Assembly (NCBI GenBank): GCA_964036045.1
Contig: OZ038392.1
Coordinates: 42,431,478-42,495,477, forward strand
Reading direction: 5' to 3'
Source of the DNA: Eutreptiella sp. 'Long Island Sound 2002'
Taxonomy: Eukaryota > Euglenozoa > Euglenophyceae > Eutreptiales > Eutreptiaceae
DNA length: 64,000 bases
Made by a program: the position numbers and the translations under genes
Notes under the pieces: model-generated
Seen by the model: the letters and a program-made list of their open reading frames with translations, nothing else
Database searches by the model: none
What the model was told of the DNA's origin: nothing
In this document: positions 9,119 through 19,147 of the stretch, piece by piece
How positions within the stretch are numbered: the first letter of the stretch is position 1
Layout of the letters: each line of letters opens with the position of its first letter

Positions 9119-12063
9119 GGAGTACTAGTTGATCAAGCTAGTAGGACCAAGGAAATGGCTCAAATATTCCCAAAATTACCTCAGAAAATGCATTAAACCT
9201 ACCAAAAACATTCTCATCAGTTCATAGAAGCCTATCACACTGTAGGTACCCTTGAAAAACAGTGTAATGTACCGTGAATGATGTCCCTTAGATGGGGCAT
9301 TCCTCAAAAGTCGCCAGCATGCGGCGAAAAACTTTGGTAAAAATTTGGGGGTAGTGGGGTTTGAACCCAGGACTCCCTCCCTGGAGCTTACATGCTTGCT
9401 TACTAGGGTACAGTCGAACGCTCTAATGCGGACGGCTATCGCTGCATAAACAGCAAGTCAGTAAACGTCCTGACCAAGGGCCAGGGCGGAGCAATACTCC
9501 CAATGGAGGACACAAATCTCCAGGAGCTGAAAAAAATAGAAAATGAAACCAACAGGAAGTGAATCCTGTGGTTTAGCGAAAGGTGTAGCGATTTAAGAAG
9601 TCAAATCGCTAAAAATTGACGAAACAACGCGAGAAATCGTCATTTTTACACTAAAACTTAAAGTCGCAGACAGGCGCAACAGAAGCGGACTCCAGAAAAA
9701 GGGTTGCGCAAGCGTAAACGGCTCTATCAAAAGAAGGTATGAGCCGTAGTTTTTAAAGTTCTAAAAGAAATTTTTGCACAGTTGCATCAAAATGTTTATA
9801 AACTTTAGGGAAAAGTATCGAAAATGAACCCACACTACAGAGCAGGTGGACAACCCACCTCTCAGGTATGCCAGTGTCATTTCACACGCATGCATTGCGT
9901 TCGTGTTGGTTGCATCGTTAAAATGTTAGCGTTGTCACCGCTGTGTTCGTTGGGGGTGCAGGTGTTCCTCTCCTTTGCTCTGCACAGGTCAAAACAGAAA
10001 TGAAAGGTATGCAATGCGAATGGAGCGCGCAGCGCGCACGTAGGGTTAGAATATGCGCTGCGCTCGCGATGCATGTGCTTAATTGAGGCATTCACACGCT
10101 GTGTCGCTTTCCCTGTGCCCCAATCCATCCTTGTTCTCTCTTCACAGGCAAGTAAAGAAAGTGCTTGCTCGTGTTCGTGTTGCCGTAGCGCTAAAATAGG
10201 GTTGCTTAAAACGCTTAGGCTTGTTTTGCGCTGTGCAGTGCGCCACTCTCTCTCCTCTTTCTGCAGGAAACAAGACAAGGAAAGCATGCATGACACACAG
10301 TGCATTAATCGCTTAGGGTGGTTTATAGTTCGCCGTAGGTTTGTTTAAGCGCATAGGGTTGTTTTGCGCTCGTGTCTTCCTCGGCATTCACATGATGCGT
10401 GGTGAGTAAGGTAGGTAAGCCCAGGAGGAGCTCACCTCCTGGTTGGGTCACGCTGTGATTGGTTGTGATGGGTTAAATTAGGCGAAAGAATGAGAAATTG
10501 GTAAACCAGCGCATACCTGTGCATGCATATGACGCATTAAAGGGTAGGCCACGCGAAATGCGCACGGTACAACTCTTGTTTAGGCTACCCAGGGACTCCA
10601 CCCCACGTTCTATAAGAGAACTGGTGGGGTTCCTTAAGCTTGCTTGCTTGCACCTGGGTTTGAGGACAGTGTATTATAGGGCTACCTGAGAAGTGTATAA
10701 TACGTGGAGGTAGTCTTGGTTCCTCAGCCGCAAACCCAGGCCATCGGCCTTTGCTTTACAGGTGGGAAGGTAAGGGCGATTGGTGCAGTCTCTTTGAGCA
10801 GCGCTAAAATATGCTGCGCAGATCACACACACAAATAACTGCAACTCAGCCAGGAGTGGTGAGTGCAGTCCGACTTCACCCCCATCCACGCTGTGCACGC
10901 ACACTGAGCACTCCTTCCCTCCAAGCCCTGACAGGGAAACGCGTAGTGGCGTCCCTGTTAGGCCACAGTCGCTTAGTAGCGCTGTGTTCTCTTGCTTTCT
11001 CACAGGAGGGTCAGTAGGACCCGTGACATCTTTGACAGCAGCTCCAAGTAGCGTGTGTAGGTGTTAGGGTCAGCAGGCCTGGCAGGAGTTGAGTGCAAGT
11101 GATGAGTGCTCACCCTGCCTTCGAAGGCCGGTGCTGGCGTTAGTGCGTGTAGTGTAGTGGAGTCTCCTGTCCCGCGTGCTTTTCCACGTGGGCAGGGGAG
11201 TGCGTTAGCTTTTGGCCTTTAGCAAAAATGGGCGTTTTGTATGCCCTTAGCACACTTGGCCACCCCTCCCCTCTAGTAGGTAGGGCTTTTGCCGTCTCCC
11301 CCAAGGATAGGTGCTAGCATGAACGCTCATCTTGCCCATGGTTAGGCCGCTTTGACGCAATGCTTTGGGCGGGGGACCGCCTTGCCTCAAAAAAGGATAG
11401 GCGCTAGCACAGAAATTGGGCGCCATAGGAGTGGTAATAGTACCTGATTAGGACCTTCGCTCTGACGTTAGCGAAGCCCGGTCTCCGGGAGCCACGCCGG
11501 GGAGAGAAGTGAGACACACACAGACATACATGGCACACTTAGGGGTATGGTAAACCCTGTAAGGAAGGGTAGAACCCCATGGGTCTGGACCAGTCAGAGG
11601 TCCTAACTGTGGGCTCGCTTGTCCCCAAGGAGGGAAGACACACCTTGCTTCATAACACCTTGCTTGCCATTTCCCCCCTGGAGTAGTAAGCCACTGTTCT
11701 ACGTTGGCTCCCCAAGGTCATTACATTAGGGCAGTTCCCGTGCAACACATGTTCAACAAGGCATACACTCGCTGGGTGGCTGCAAACCTGATAAGCGGGC
11801 ACCTGGTCCACGCTGGAAACCATAGGCATGGGACTGCAGGGCACAGACAGGGTCAGTGCAGTGCTCAGTAAGCAGTGGTTTGTGAAAAACCAATGGCCTT
11901 CGGCCAGGGAGTGGTTGTCACGGGGGGCTAACGGTCCTGTCCTGCGATGCAATGCGGGGCAACTGTGACAACTGCTCTCACACACATACACAGGCACATC
12001 TGCACAAGAGTGCTCACCCCCCCTGCAAGGTTAGAACACAGTAAGTAGACTGACACAGTGAAA
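9119..12063 (-). other. Long 3' non-coding region of gypsy copy 1
   Basis: About 2.9 kb separates the pol stop from the PPT. No frame on either strand encodes a recognised domain, and no envelope-like protein with signal peptide or membrane segment is visible. It contains small hairpins, for example CCAGGAGG/CCTCCTGG near 10420-10442, and a box-B-like sequence near 9358-9368 on the minus strand. Such a long 3' region is unusual for a gypsy element and might hold a captured sequence, a former ORF or packaging/regulatory RNA. Confidence 0.5.
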
Positions 12064-12831
12064 TTAGTTTTTCTTTTTACGCTGGGACAGGGTCTCAGCA
12101 CGGGTTAGTAGCTGCCCCTCGTTGTTCTCAACAAGGTAGGAGCGGAAGATGGGGTTGATACTCCCATCTGGTTGTATGAAGGCTGACATAGGTACCCAGG
12201 TCGCCTCAGATAACCCATAGCCATCCCAGAGGGTTAGGGATTTCCAGCCCTGTTTGTACTCGTGGCGAGCAATACCTGTAACCACGTAGTAACCATCGAC
12301 TGCCATCTCATCGGCACTCATCTCTTCGAGTTCGTCTGCCTCCTCTAGGCTAGCAGCGTTCTCTAGGTCAATACGTTCGACCTCACTGTCGCTGAGGCGC
12401 CACTCATCCCAGGACAAATCGTCAGGGGAGTGATAGTGCCTCAACTGTTTAGGTGCACACAGCAGTTCGCCACCTAGACGTGGGCTGCACCTGACATGGA
12501 TCCTGGATCCATCTATCCTGATGATACATTAGGGTCCAAAATAAGGGTCCTGTAGGCAGTTACGTGGCCAGGAGGGTAGGCGTGAATGGTGAAACAAAAC
12601 AAGGTCACCAACCTTGAAGCTGGCAGGTTGCCGTATGCGGTTCCGCCGGCTCAGTTCAGGGTCACGTATTTGTCTCAGGTTAGTCTTAGCCTGGTTAGCC
12701 ATAGACTGCTTGTGTTCCAGCCAATCTCCCACAGGGCTCTTGAAGTCCTCAGGAAAGGGGGTTTTGAAGAACCAAGCAGGTCATCCTCCATAAAACAGTT
12801 CGTGGGGGTTGAGACCCGTAGAAGAGCTCCG
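12064..12831 (-). pseudogene. Integrase C-terminal region and chromodomain (pol 3' end, copy 1)
   Basis: This is the continuation of the pol frame after a TAG at 12832-12834, further broken by TGA at 12781-12783 and TAA at 12529-12531. The first part carries the end of the integrase core (an STGLNPHELFYGG-like motif) and the small beta-barrel C-terminal region (VGDLVLFHHSRLP). The last 127 codons (12064-12444) contain a chromodomain-like block: YYVVTGIARHE, then LTLWDGYGLSEATWVP, matching the usual pattern of aromatic residues and W-x-G-Y...TWEP. In chromoviruses this domain directs integration by binding modified histones. The aromatic cage residues appear to be Tyr and Trp. The frame ends in a basic KKK tail. 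Confidence 0.85.
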
Positions 12832-15417
12832 CTATGAGTTCATGGTCAGCACTGCCCAGGGCACTAGGCGTACCCAATCTTTGGTACCCTCCTGTTTCAT
12901 CAGGATTCTCAGGTTTTGCTCCACCACACGGTTCTGTCTCTCACAAACAGGGTTAGACGTGTGGGTATGGGGCAAACCTGTGGTTACCTCCACGTTGAGG
13001 GCATTTAGCACTCGTTTGTACCACCCAGTGTCACTGCGCATGCGTACATCCTCATCAGAGTGCACCTGCTTAGGTGCCACATAGGGTTCGAACCGTTGTT
13101 CGACCAACATTTTCACAGTTTGCTCACGTGTCATTTTCTTATTGCAAGAGAACACACGGGTGAAGCGAGATAGGCCACAGGTGACCACTAGGCAACTATC
13201 ATAGCTGCCGAAGCGAGGTAGGCCGTTGATGAAATTCACATAGAGAAGAGAGTTAGCACAATAGGGTATGGGTAAGCTGGAAATCAGTCCCCTATCCATA
13301 CTGTTGCTCTGCTTGCTGGCATGACAGCCACAAGCATCCACAATGGTCTGCATACGAGACCTCAATTCAGTCAGGGTTAGACTGGAGTAGAAACACTCGC
13401 GGAAGAAGTCCACTGAGCGGTTGGCGCCAGTGTGACCGGAGCTGACATGGGACCACTGTAGGCGCCCATCAAGTCGGGCCTCAGGTACAACAATACGGTC
13501 CTCGTAGAAGAGGTACTGGTTGTTTTTATACCACTGGTGCCCGTCAATGACACGGGGTTCGAGACCAGTGCTGAGGGTCTGGAGAATTTCTTTATACGCT
13601 GACTGATAGTCGGTTAGGCTCCAACCCTCCAGGATTCCAGGAGTGCGCATTGACAGGTCAAGCTTGACATCCATACGCTGGAAAGCCTCTTTGGCGTGCG
13701 CCTCAGAGCTCTCACCTATAATCGCATCGAAGTTATTGCGTGATATATAGTCAGACAGTTCTTTTTTTATACCGGGGATATGATGAACTGTCAGCCTGAG
13801 CTGGCTCAGGTGAGTCCACCACCGCTTTAGTTTTGCTTTCTCTGCTGGTGGGCCCTTCTGAAAAAACTTCACAGGTTCCTGGTCACAGAGCCAGACAATA
13901 GGGTTAGATCCCAGGAGTCGGGATTGTGACGAAAGCATCAACATACCGGCCAGGAGTTCCTGGTCATAGGTGCTGTAATTGAAACGCGCTTGGTTCCATT
14001 TCCAATTCCAGTGTCCCAGTGGCACCAGCCGCCACTCACTGGTAGGATAGTCATGTTTCAAGGAGCCATCACGGTTCAGTCCACTAGTACGATAATGGCA
14101 GTGGGTTAGTTCAGCTGGGTTAAGCTCCTGCCATTGGTAGATCGTGCCACCCCCCCCTACATCACTGGCATCAGTGATCAGGACTATCTCGCCCTTAGGG
14201 CAGGGTACTCCCAGGCAGTTGGAAGAGGCAATTTTCTTCTTCAACTCCTGGAAACACTCCTCCTCTCTGGCGGTCCACCTCCAGGGAGTAGTTTTCTTGA
14301 TTAGGTCAGTGAGGGGGGCAGAGGAGTAGGTAAAATTGTGGATGTGATGCCGATAGAAGTTACAGGCGCCCACAAAACTCCTCACGTCGTGTAGACCCTT
14401 CTTAGGGTCATCGCGAATCTGCATGTCCTGTAGGGGCTGCATCTTAGACGCGGCTGGTTTCCACCAGCCATACCCCACGTCGAAACCCAAATACTCCATA
14501 TCCTCTTTCATAAACTCACATTTTTCGAGTTTGATTCCGAGATGGTTTTCTTGACAAACAGTGAAAAATTCACGGAGGAGAAGGACATGGTCCTCTTGGG
14601 TATTAGTACCCAAACTCAGGTCGTCGATGTGGGCTTCCATTTCTGCACCCCGAGAAATCAACTCCTGTACTAGAGGTGTGCGCCTCAGTATGTACAAAAT
14701 TTTGTTCCTTAGCTCCTGGAAGAGCGCTGAGGCATTAGCCACCCCAAATAGCATGACCTTCCATTTAAACACACGACCCTTAGGGGTTATAAAAGCCAGC
14801 AGCTCCTGAGCTGCGGCGGTTAGGTCTACCTGCCAGAAACCACTGCGTTTGTCCATTTTGGTCTTGTACCTGCATTTGGCACTACGCTCGAGGGTATTTT
14901 CCATGTTAGGAATACTCCATGAGTGGTTCTGGGTTTTCTTGTTGAACTTACCATAGTCAACAACCAGTCGTAGAGCAGTCGACCCTGGTTTAGAAACCAG
15001 GAAACAGGGACTGCAGTGATGGGGGTAGTCCCCCTTCTTATATTCCTCCACGAGGCCAGCATCAATACATTCCTGGATCTGGCGCTCGATTTCTTCAACC
15101 TGTTCCTGTGGAGCGGGATAGGGACGACGCCTCATTCGCGTCTTTTCAAATTTGGGTTTCAGTTTCAGGTCCATCTGGACCAGTTTTTTACAAGAGAGGG
15201 GGGGCGGCAAGGCGCCGAACACCTCCTCATAGGTAAGCAGCAGTTTCTTCAGTCGGGGGTCAAGGTTAAGACTCTCAATTTTCTGCAGGAAATCCTCCTC
15301 AGCATGGAGGTTGCTCTTTCCATGTTCTTTCTTCTTCTGCCGATCAGCAGTTTCGGCAGGTACAAAACCATCGTCAGACTCAGGGGGACATTGCTGCCCA
15401 TAGTGCAAAGAATACAC
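12832..15417 (-). pseudogene. pol: pol: reverse transcriptase, RNase H and integrase core (copy 1)
   Basis: A frame of 861 residues. RT spans roughly residues 85-310, with the KMDKRSGFWQVDL block and the catalytic HIDD (codons at 14620-14631), where most families have YxDD or FxDD. RNase H follows, with a DASD motif near residue 415. The integrase has a zinc-binding-like HVSSGH segment with CxC near residue 690, then the core. The first catalytic Asp is replaced by Asn (YVNFINGLP; codon 13234-13236), while the later Asp (HSDED) and Glu (CERQNR) are kept. Two conserved prolines of the RT VMPFGVANAP motif are Leu and Ser here but intact in the second element. The frame ends at a premature TAG within the integrase. 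The upstream junction carries a one-base deletion near 15514. Confidence 0.9.
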
Positions 15418-16616
15418 TAGGGGTATCTCAGGGTCAGGCAGCGTGTAGGAATCGTCGTCCTGCTCAGACCAGATGCAGGATTTCCAGGCCTGTCTGAGGT
15501 ATTGCAGCCGCTCTGGCGCTCAATACCGTCGGCCTTCAGGTACAACAGCCGTCGGAGTTCCTGGGTGTCCTGCTCAGACAGTGGCATGCTATTAGAAGCA
15601 GGCCTCGCTAGAGCATCAGGACTCCGGGCCACGGGTTCACCTGTGTGCATAGGCTGCATGTGTAGCACCGGTTTCCCAACAGGGGAAGTGGGTTCTGAGG
15701 TTGACTCTAGATCTACCTCCTCCAGCAACAGCTGGGCTAGGAAGGGACTGTGTTTTAGATCAACACAGCTGGGATCAACAGGAGGGATAGTGCTGGCGAT
15801 CTCAGAGAGTTGGTCGTCAGCATCCTCCTTAACAGCTAAAGGTTCCAGATAGCCATCGGGAGATTCACACCCTGTAAGTGTGGCAGATAGGTGCTCAGGA
15901 GATCGGTTTTTGAGATCAGAAAGAGTCAGGCCACGATTTTCGGCCATGACCTCTTTCAGTAGCACCTGATCCAGGTCACAGAGGGGTACAGGATTGAGAG
16001 ATCCATCGACGATGGATAAGAAACTGGCCCACTCAGGGGCCTGCATAGCTGTGTCTGAGTCCTCAGGCACATAGATGGGACCGTCGGGGAGTTGCACTCT
16101 TCCCACGGTCATTCGGTCTAGCATACGGCGCCAGTAAGCGTGTTCACCAGAGCAGCCCCAGTCAGGGGTGCACATGACAACCCTTCCTCCCTCATCAGCG
16201 ATTTTGGTTAGAACCTTCGCGAGCAGGGAGAAGGGAGGGTTAGCATACGCTAGGCCCATTGCTTTCCAGAAGAAACGGAAAGCGTTGTTCAAATGTTTCG
16301 AGCAGTACAACTGCATGATGTGCTGTTGTCGGCTCGCAAACAATTCAACCTGGATATCATCCAGGTTTACCTGAAGGGCCGCCAGTCCATTTTGAAGAGC
16401 GTGACGGGCCAATTGGTAGTTTTCAGTACGATAGTTAGTGTTGGATGCGTAGCGCAGCCCCGACTCTTTTCGTCCTGACAGCTCCAAAGGTACGGAGAAG
16501 AGCCCACTGCCAAAGTCGCAGTGCAGAGAATAGGGGCGCTGGAGAGACAGCATTTTTACCCGGGGGTTTCTTTGTAGGAAGTTGGTAGGAATGACGATGT
16601 CAAAGGCGTCGGTGTC
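15417..16616 (-). pseudogene. Protease-RT linker region of the polyprotein (copy 1)
   Basis: Same frame as gag and protease, starting after a TAG at 16617-16619. About 378 residues with no domain I recognise. It is clearly conserved with 39753-40939 of the second element (shared HCDFGSGLFS, RKESGLRY and ENYQL blocks), so it is a genuine part of the polyprotein. Its C-terminal end has lost one base near 15514: downstream, the conserved segment YTLPDPEIPLVYSLHYG is in the pol frame. Its length between protease and RT is unusual for gypsy elements. An unrecognised domain is possible. Confidence 0.8.
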
Positions 16617-16865
16617 CTACACTCTGCAGTGTTGGGTCACAGTTTCGTCGCCCAGGCATATAGTCACATCGACCCCCCCCAAGGAATTGATGGTACGCCC
16701 ATCCCCTACTCTTATGGCTACCGTCTTAGTTTTCTTGAAAGTCTTTAGCAGGCGCCAGGCCACCATAGAAAGTGTTGTACCGGTGTCAAGCACCGCTCGA
16801 AAAACTTGATCCCCGATTTTCACGAGGATCCAGAGAACCAAGTCCTCCTCTTCGGAGCCGCCCCC
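16617..16865 (-). CDS. pro: Retropepsin-like aspartic protease (copy 1)
   Basis: The residues just downstream of the gag stop contain VKIGDQVFRAVLDTGTTLS, the Asp-Thr-Gly active-site motif of retroviral-type proteases, followed by a V-x-V-G-D-G flap-like region. The frame is the same as gag, separated only by the TAG at 16866-16868, and has no ATG of its own before the domain. This fits translation as a readthrough product. Homologous protease at 40940-41251 has the same DTGTTLS motif. Confidence 0.9.
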   Translation of the reverse strand, partial: GGGSEEEDLVLWILVKIGDQVFRAVLDTGTTLSMVAWRLLKTFKKTKTVAIRVGDGRTINSLGGVDVTICLGDETVTQHCRV

Positions 16866-16868
16866 CTA
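16866..16868 (-). promoter_or_regulatory. Candidate readthrough stop codon (UAG) between gag and pro
   Basis: The context on the element strand is GAG GAG TAG GGG GGC GGC, with gag upstream and protease downstream in one frame. The second element has GAA GGA TAG GGG GCT GGA at the same place although flanking codons have diverged. In murine leukaemia virus gag-pol, UAG followed by G is read through with help from a downstream structure. The use of readthrough here is my inference. Confidence 0.6.
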
Positions 16869-18893
16869 CTCCTCAGTAGGGAATTTGACATCCACCCCTG
16901 CAGCCATGAGGGACTTGGCCATCCAGGCCAGTCGCCTCTTCTTGGAGTTATTCCCCTCAGGGGAGGCGTTATCCCCCTGTGGGCGCTTCTTGGGGTCACC
17001 TTGGGCAGGAGGTGGAGTAGCAGCGGGCGCTGATGAGCGCCTCTGGGGGTTAGGGGGTCCACCTTTGCCACCCCCCTTGCCACCTCCTTTACCACCTTTA
17101 TCCCCATTCTGGGGGGTTCTGGTGGGTGTTTGGTTCTTCTGGCATTCAGCCTCTTGCCGCTTGAGTTTATCACTCTCGCGTTTCTTTATGTGACATTCGT
17201 CCTCGTAGTGACGACGTTTGCCACAATAGCCACAGGTGATGGTACACCTGAAATGATCTTGATTGGTCACAGTTTTCCCTTCTTTGGAGTGCTCCTGTCG
17301 TTTCATCTGCAGCATACAACTACTGCGGTGGTCGCAGTCAGGGGCATGACAAGGTCCTCCCTTGTCATTGACAGGTTTACAGTAGAACAGAGGGGGTGTA
17401 CCTGCATCAGGTTTAACCTCATTCATGGCACGTAGGTTACCCCTTCCTTTACCACCTCCCTGGTTGGCGTAAGTGGGATTTTTAGGCCCTTTCCCTTCGC
17501 CACGTTCGGGGGTAGGGATACCACCTCGACCCAAGTGCTTCTTGAGGAATTTCTCCATGTGGGAGTTATTCTCCCTCTCAAGAGCTAGCTCGATCAGCAG
17601 GTCCACCAGGTCGTTGTACGAGTGGGTCCGGCTTTTTCTCTCACAGGTAGCGCAGTAGTCATCCCACGTACGTTGGGGGATCTTACTCATGAGCCACAGG
17701 TGGGGCTCAGTGGCTCCATAGGAGCCCACGTTCATCCGTGAAAACAGATACTCTAGGTCGCACACGTATTCAGAGACTCGCGCAGCGGAAGGAAACTCAG
17801 GGAGCATAGGTAGCTCCTCTATCTGTGTGCGCACACTGAGGTCAGTCTCATAGACTGGGAATGTTTTCTCCAGTCTTTGGAGTACCTCTGCCCATGTTGA
17901 GCAGGTTTTCACAATCTGTTTCCCCTGTTTTTGCAAAAGTTTCTTTTTGCATGAGCGTTTCAGCAGTGAGCATTTGGTGGCCACATCCACATGGGATTGG
18001 CCAGTTAGCAAAAGAAACTCAGCAAATTCTTCTGCCCATTCCGGCAGACTTTTCGGGTCGAACTCCGGCACTTCTAGCTGGATGTTCGCCTGGGCAATCG
18101 GTCTGCCAATCTTCCCACCCCCTGGGGTTAGGCCTGAAGGGTGAGGAGATACGCCGGCAAGGGGTGCCAGGGCTGACAGCCCTCTTTTCTCAGTCTCAGT
18201 CACAGCCACGTCCTGCAGTTCAGCAATAGGGACTGTCCTAGCGCGAGGATGAAAAGGGCTGGGGCAAGTGACCTTGGGTAGCAACCTGGACACCCTTGAT
18301 CTTTTGAGATCATCAGCCAACGTGCTCAATCCGGGTGAAGGTGAGAGTAGTGCTGGCTTGGGTAAGGGTTCGGTGATACCCAATTTTGCCTTGACAGCCT
18401 CTGACAGAGCTGTCACATCCGGGTCTTCGGATCCGGATAGAAGTTTGACCAAAAGTTCGGCCGTGCGATCCAGAGCCCCATAGGTGGGCTCTGGGTGAAG
18501 AGGATCCAGACTCTTTTCAGGAGCCCTTGAAGTTGTCGGCAGGTTTGGATGCCATGCTCTCGGGTGCCCGTGTACTCTTGGTCGTCTCGGTAGTGATACT
18601 GTGTCCGCCATGTCTGTAGATGGCCCCGAATAAAGGAAGGAACCCATCTCGGTTTGAGGCGGAGACCCGAGGGCATCAAGAGGTACTTCTCCATCTTCCC
18701 CTACGGTGGACTTGTGGTACTCCTCGTGGAGCATAAACTTGTCCATCCTCCTTCGTAGGTCCTCTTGTTCTTCACGACCACCTCCAAGAACATTAGAAGA
18801 AGAGGCCGGACAGGCCGACCGGGCGATGGAGGCTTCGACTCGCCTGCGGAGCCTTTGCAGGCTCTCCTCACCATGGGCCGCTGAGGTCTCCAT
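16866..18893 (-). CDS. gag: gag polyprotein with CCHC zinc knuckle (copy 1)
   Basis: Gag forms the cytoplasmic virus-like particle that packages element RNA. I choose the ATG at 18891-18893 because it sits in an ACCATGG context; the frame is open further up to 19070 without an ATG. A retrotransposon-gag-type helical region (DPKSLPEWAEEFAEF onward) lies in the middle. Near the C-terminus is a zinc knuckle C-x2-C-x4-H-x4-C (CGYCGKRRHYEDEC). About 50 residues before it is a second Cys/His cluster (C-x9-C-x4-C-x-H-x3-C) that could be another finger. After the knuckle come Gly-Lys-rich repeats and a KKRR cluster, possibly a nuclear localisation or RNA-binding tail. The frame has no internal stop, unlike pol. 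Confidence 0.9.
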   Translation of the reverse strand: METSAAHGEESLQRLRRRVEASIARSACPASSSNVLGGGREEQEDLRRRMDKFMLHEEYHKSTVGEDGEVPLDALGSPPQTEMGSFLYSGPSTDMADTVSLPRRPRVHGHPRAWHPNLPTTSRAPEKSLDPLHPEPTYGALDRTAELLVKLLSGSEDPDVTALSEAVKAKLGITEPLPKPALLSPSPGLSTLADDLKRSRVSRLLPKVTCPSPFHPRARTVPIAELQDVAVTETEKRGLSALAPLAGVSPHPSGLTPGGGKIGRPIAQANIQLEVPEFDPKSLPEWAEEFAEFLLLTGQSHVDVATKCSLLKRSCKKKLLQKQGKQIVKTCSTWAEVLQRLEKTFPVYETDLSVRTQIEELPMLPEFPSAARVSEYVCDLEYLFSRMNVGSYGATEPHLWLMSKIPQRTWDDYCATCERKSRTHSYNDLVDLLIELALERENNSHMEKFLKKHLGRGGIPTPERGEGKGPKNPTYANQGGGKGRGNLRAMNEVKPDAGTPPLFYCKPVNDKGGPCHAPDCDHRSSCMLQMKRQEHSKEGKTVTNQDHFRCTITCGYCGKRRHYEDECHIKKRESDKLKRQEAECQKNQTPTRTPQNGDKGGKGGGKGGGKGGPPNPQRRSSAPAATPPPAQGDPKKRPQGDNASPEGNNSKKRRLAWMAKSLMAAGVDVKFPTEE

Positions 18894-19135
18894 GGTTAAA
18901 GGGATTGTTCTGGGCGGATTTTGATTCGCCCTTCTGTGCTCTGGATCTTCCTGAGACCCAGATGCTGCTCTGAGTGGCGGTTCACTCTTTGGGTGGGCTA
19001 CACTGCCAAGTTGGACTTGTACACTTCTGATCGGCCAGGTTCGGGAGGACAGTTGAGTGGACAGGTTCAATGTGCTTTTCAGTGTGCTTTTCTTGTGCTT
19101 GTGCTCAGAGTCGGTTCGAAAGGTACTCAGGGTTT

Positions 19136-19147
19136 GCCTCTGCTACC
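19136..19147 (-). promoter_or_regulatory. Primer-binding site, initiator-Met tRNA type
   Basis: GGTAGCAGAGGC directly follows the 5' LTR on the element strand. The complement of a eukaryotic initiator-Met tRNA 3' end (…CCTCTGCTACCA) is TGGTAGCAGAGG, so 11 of 12 positions match, the first T being C at the LTR border. Confidence 0.85.

Noticed and set aside
9345-9455. tRNA gene on the minus strand within the gypsy 3' region
   Set aside because: There is a T-arm-like GGTTCAAACCC and a GTTCGACTGTA stretch, but the acceptor strands do not pair and the A box is poor.
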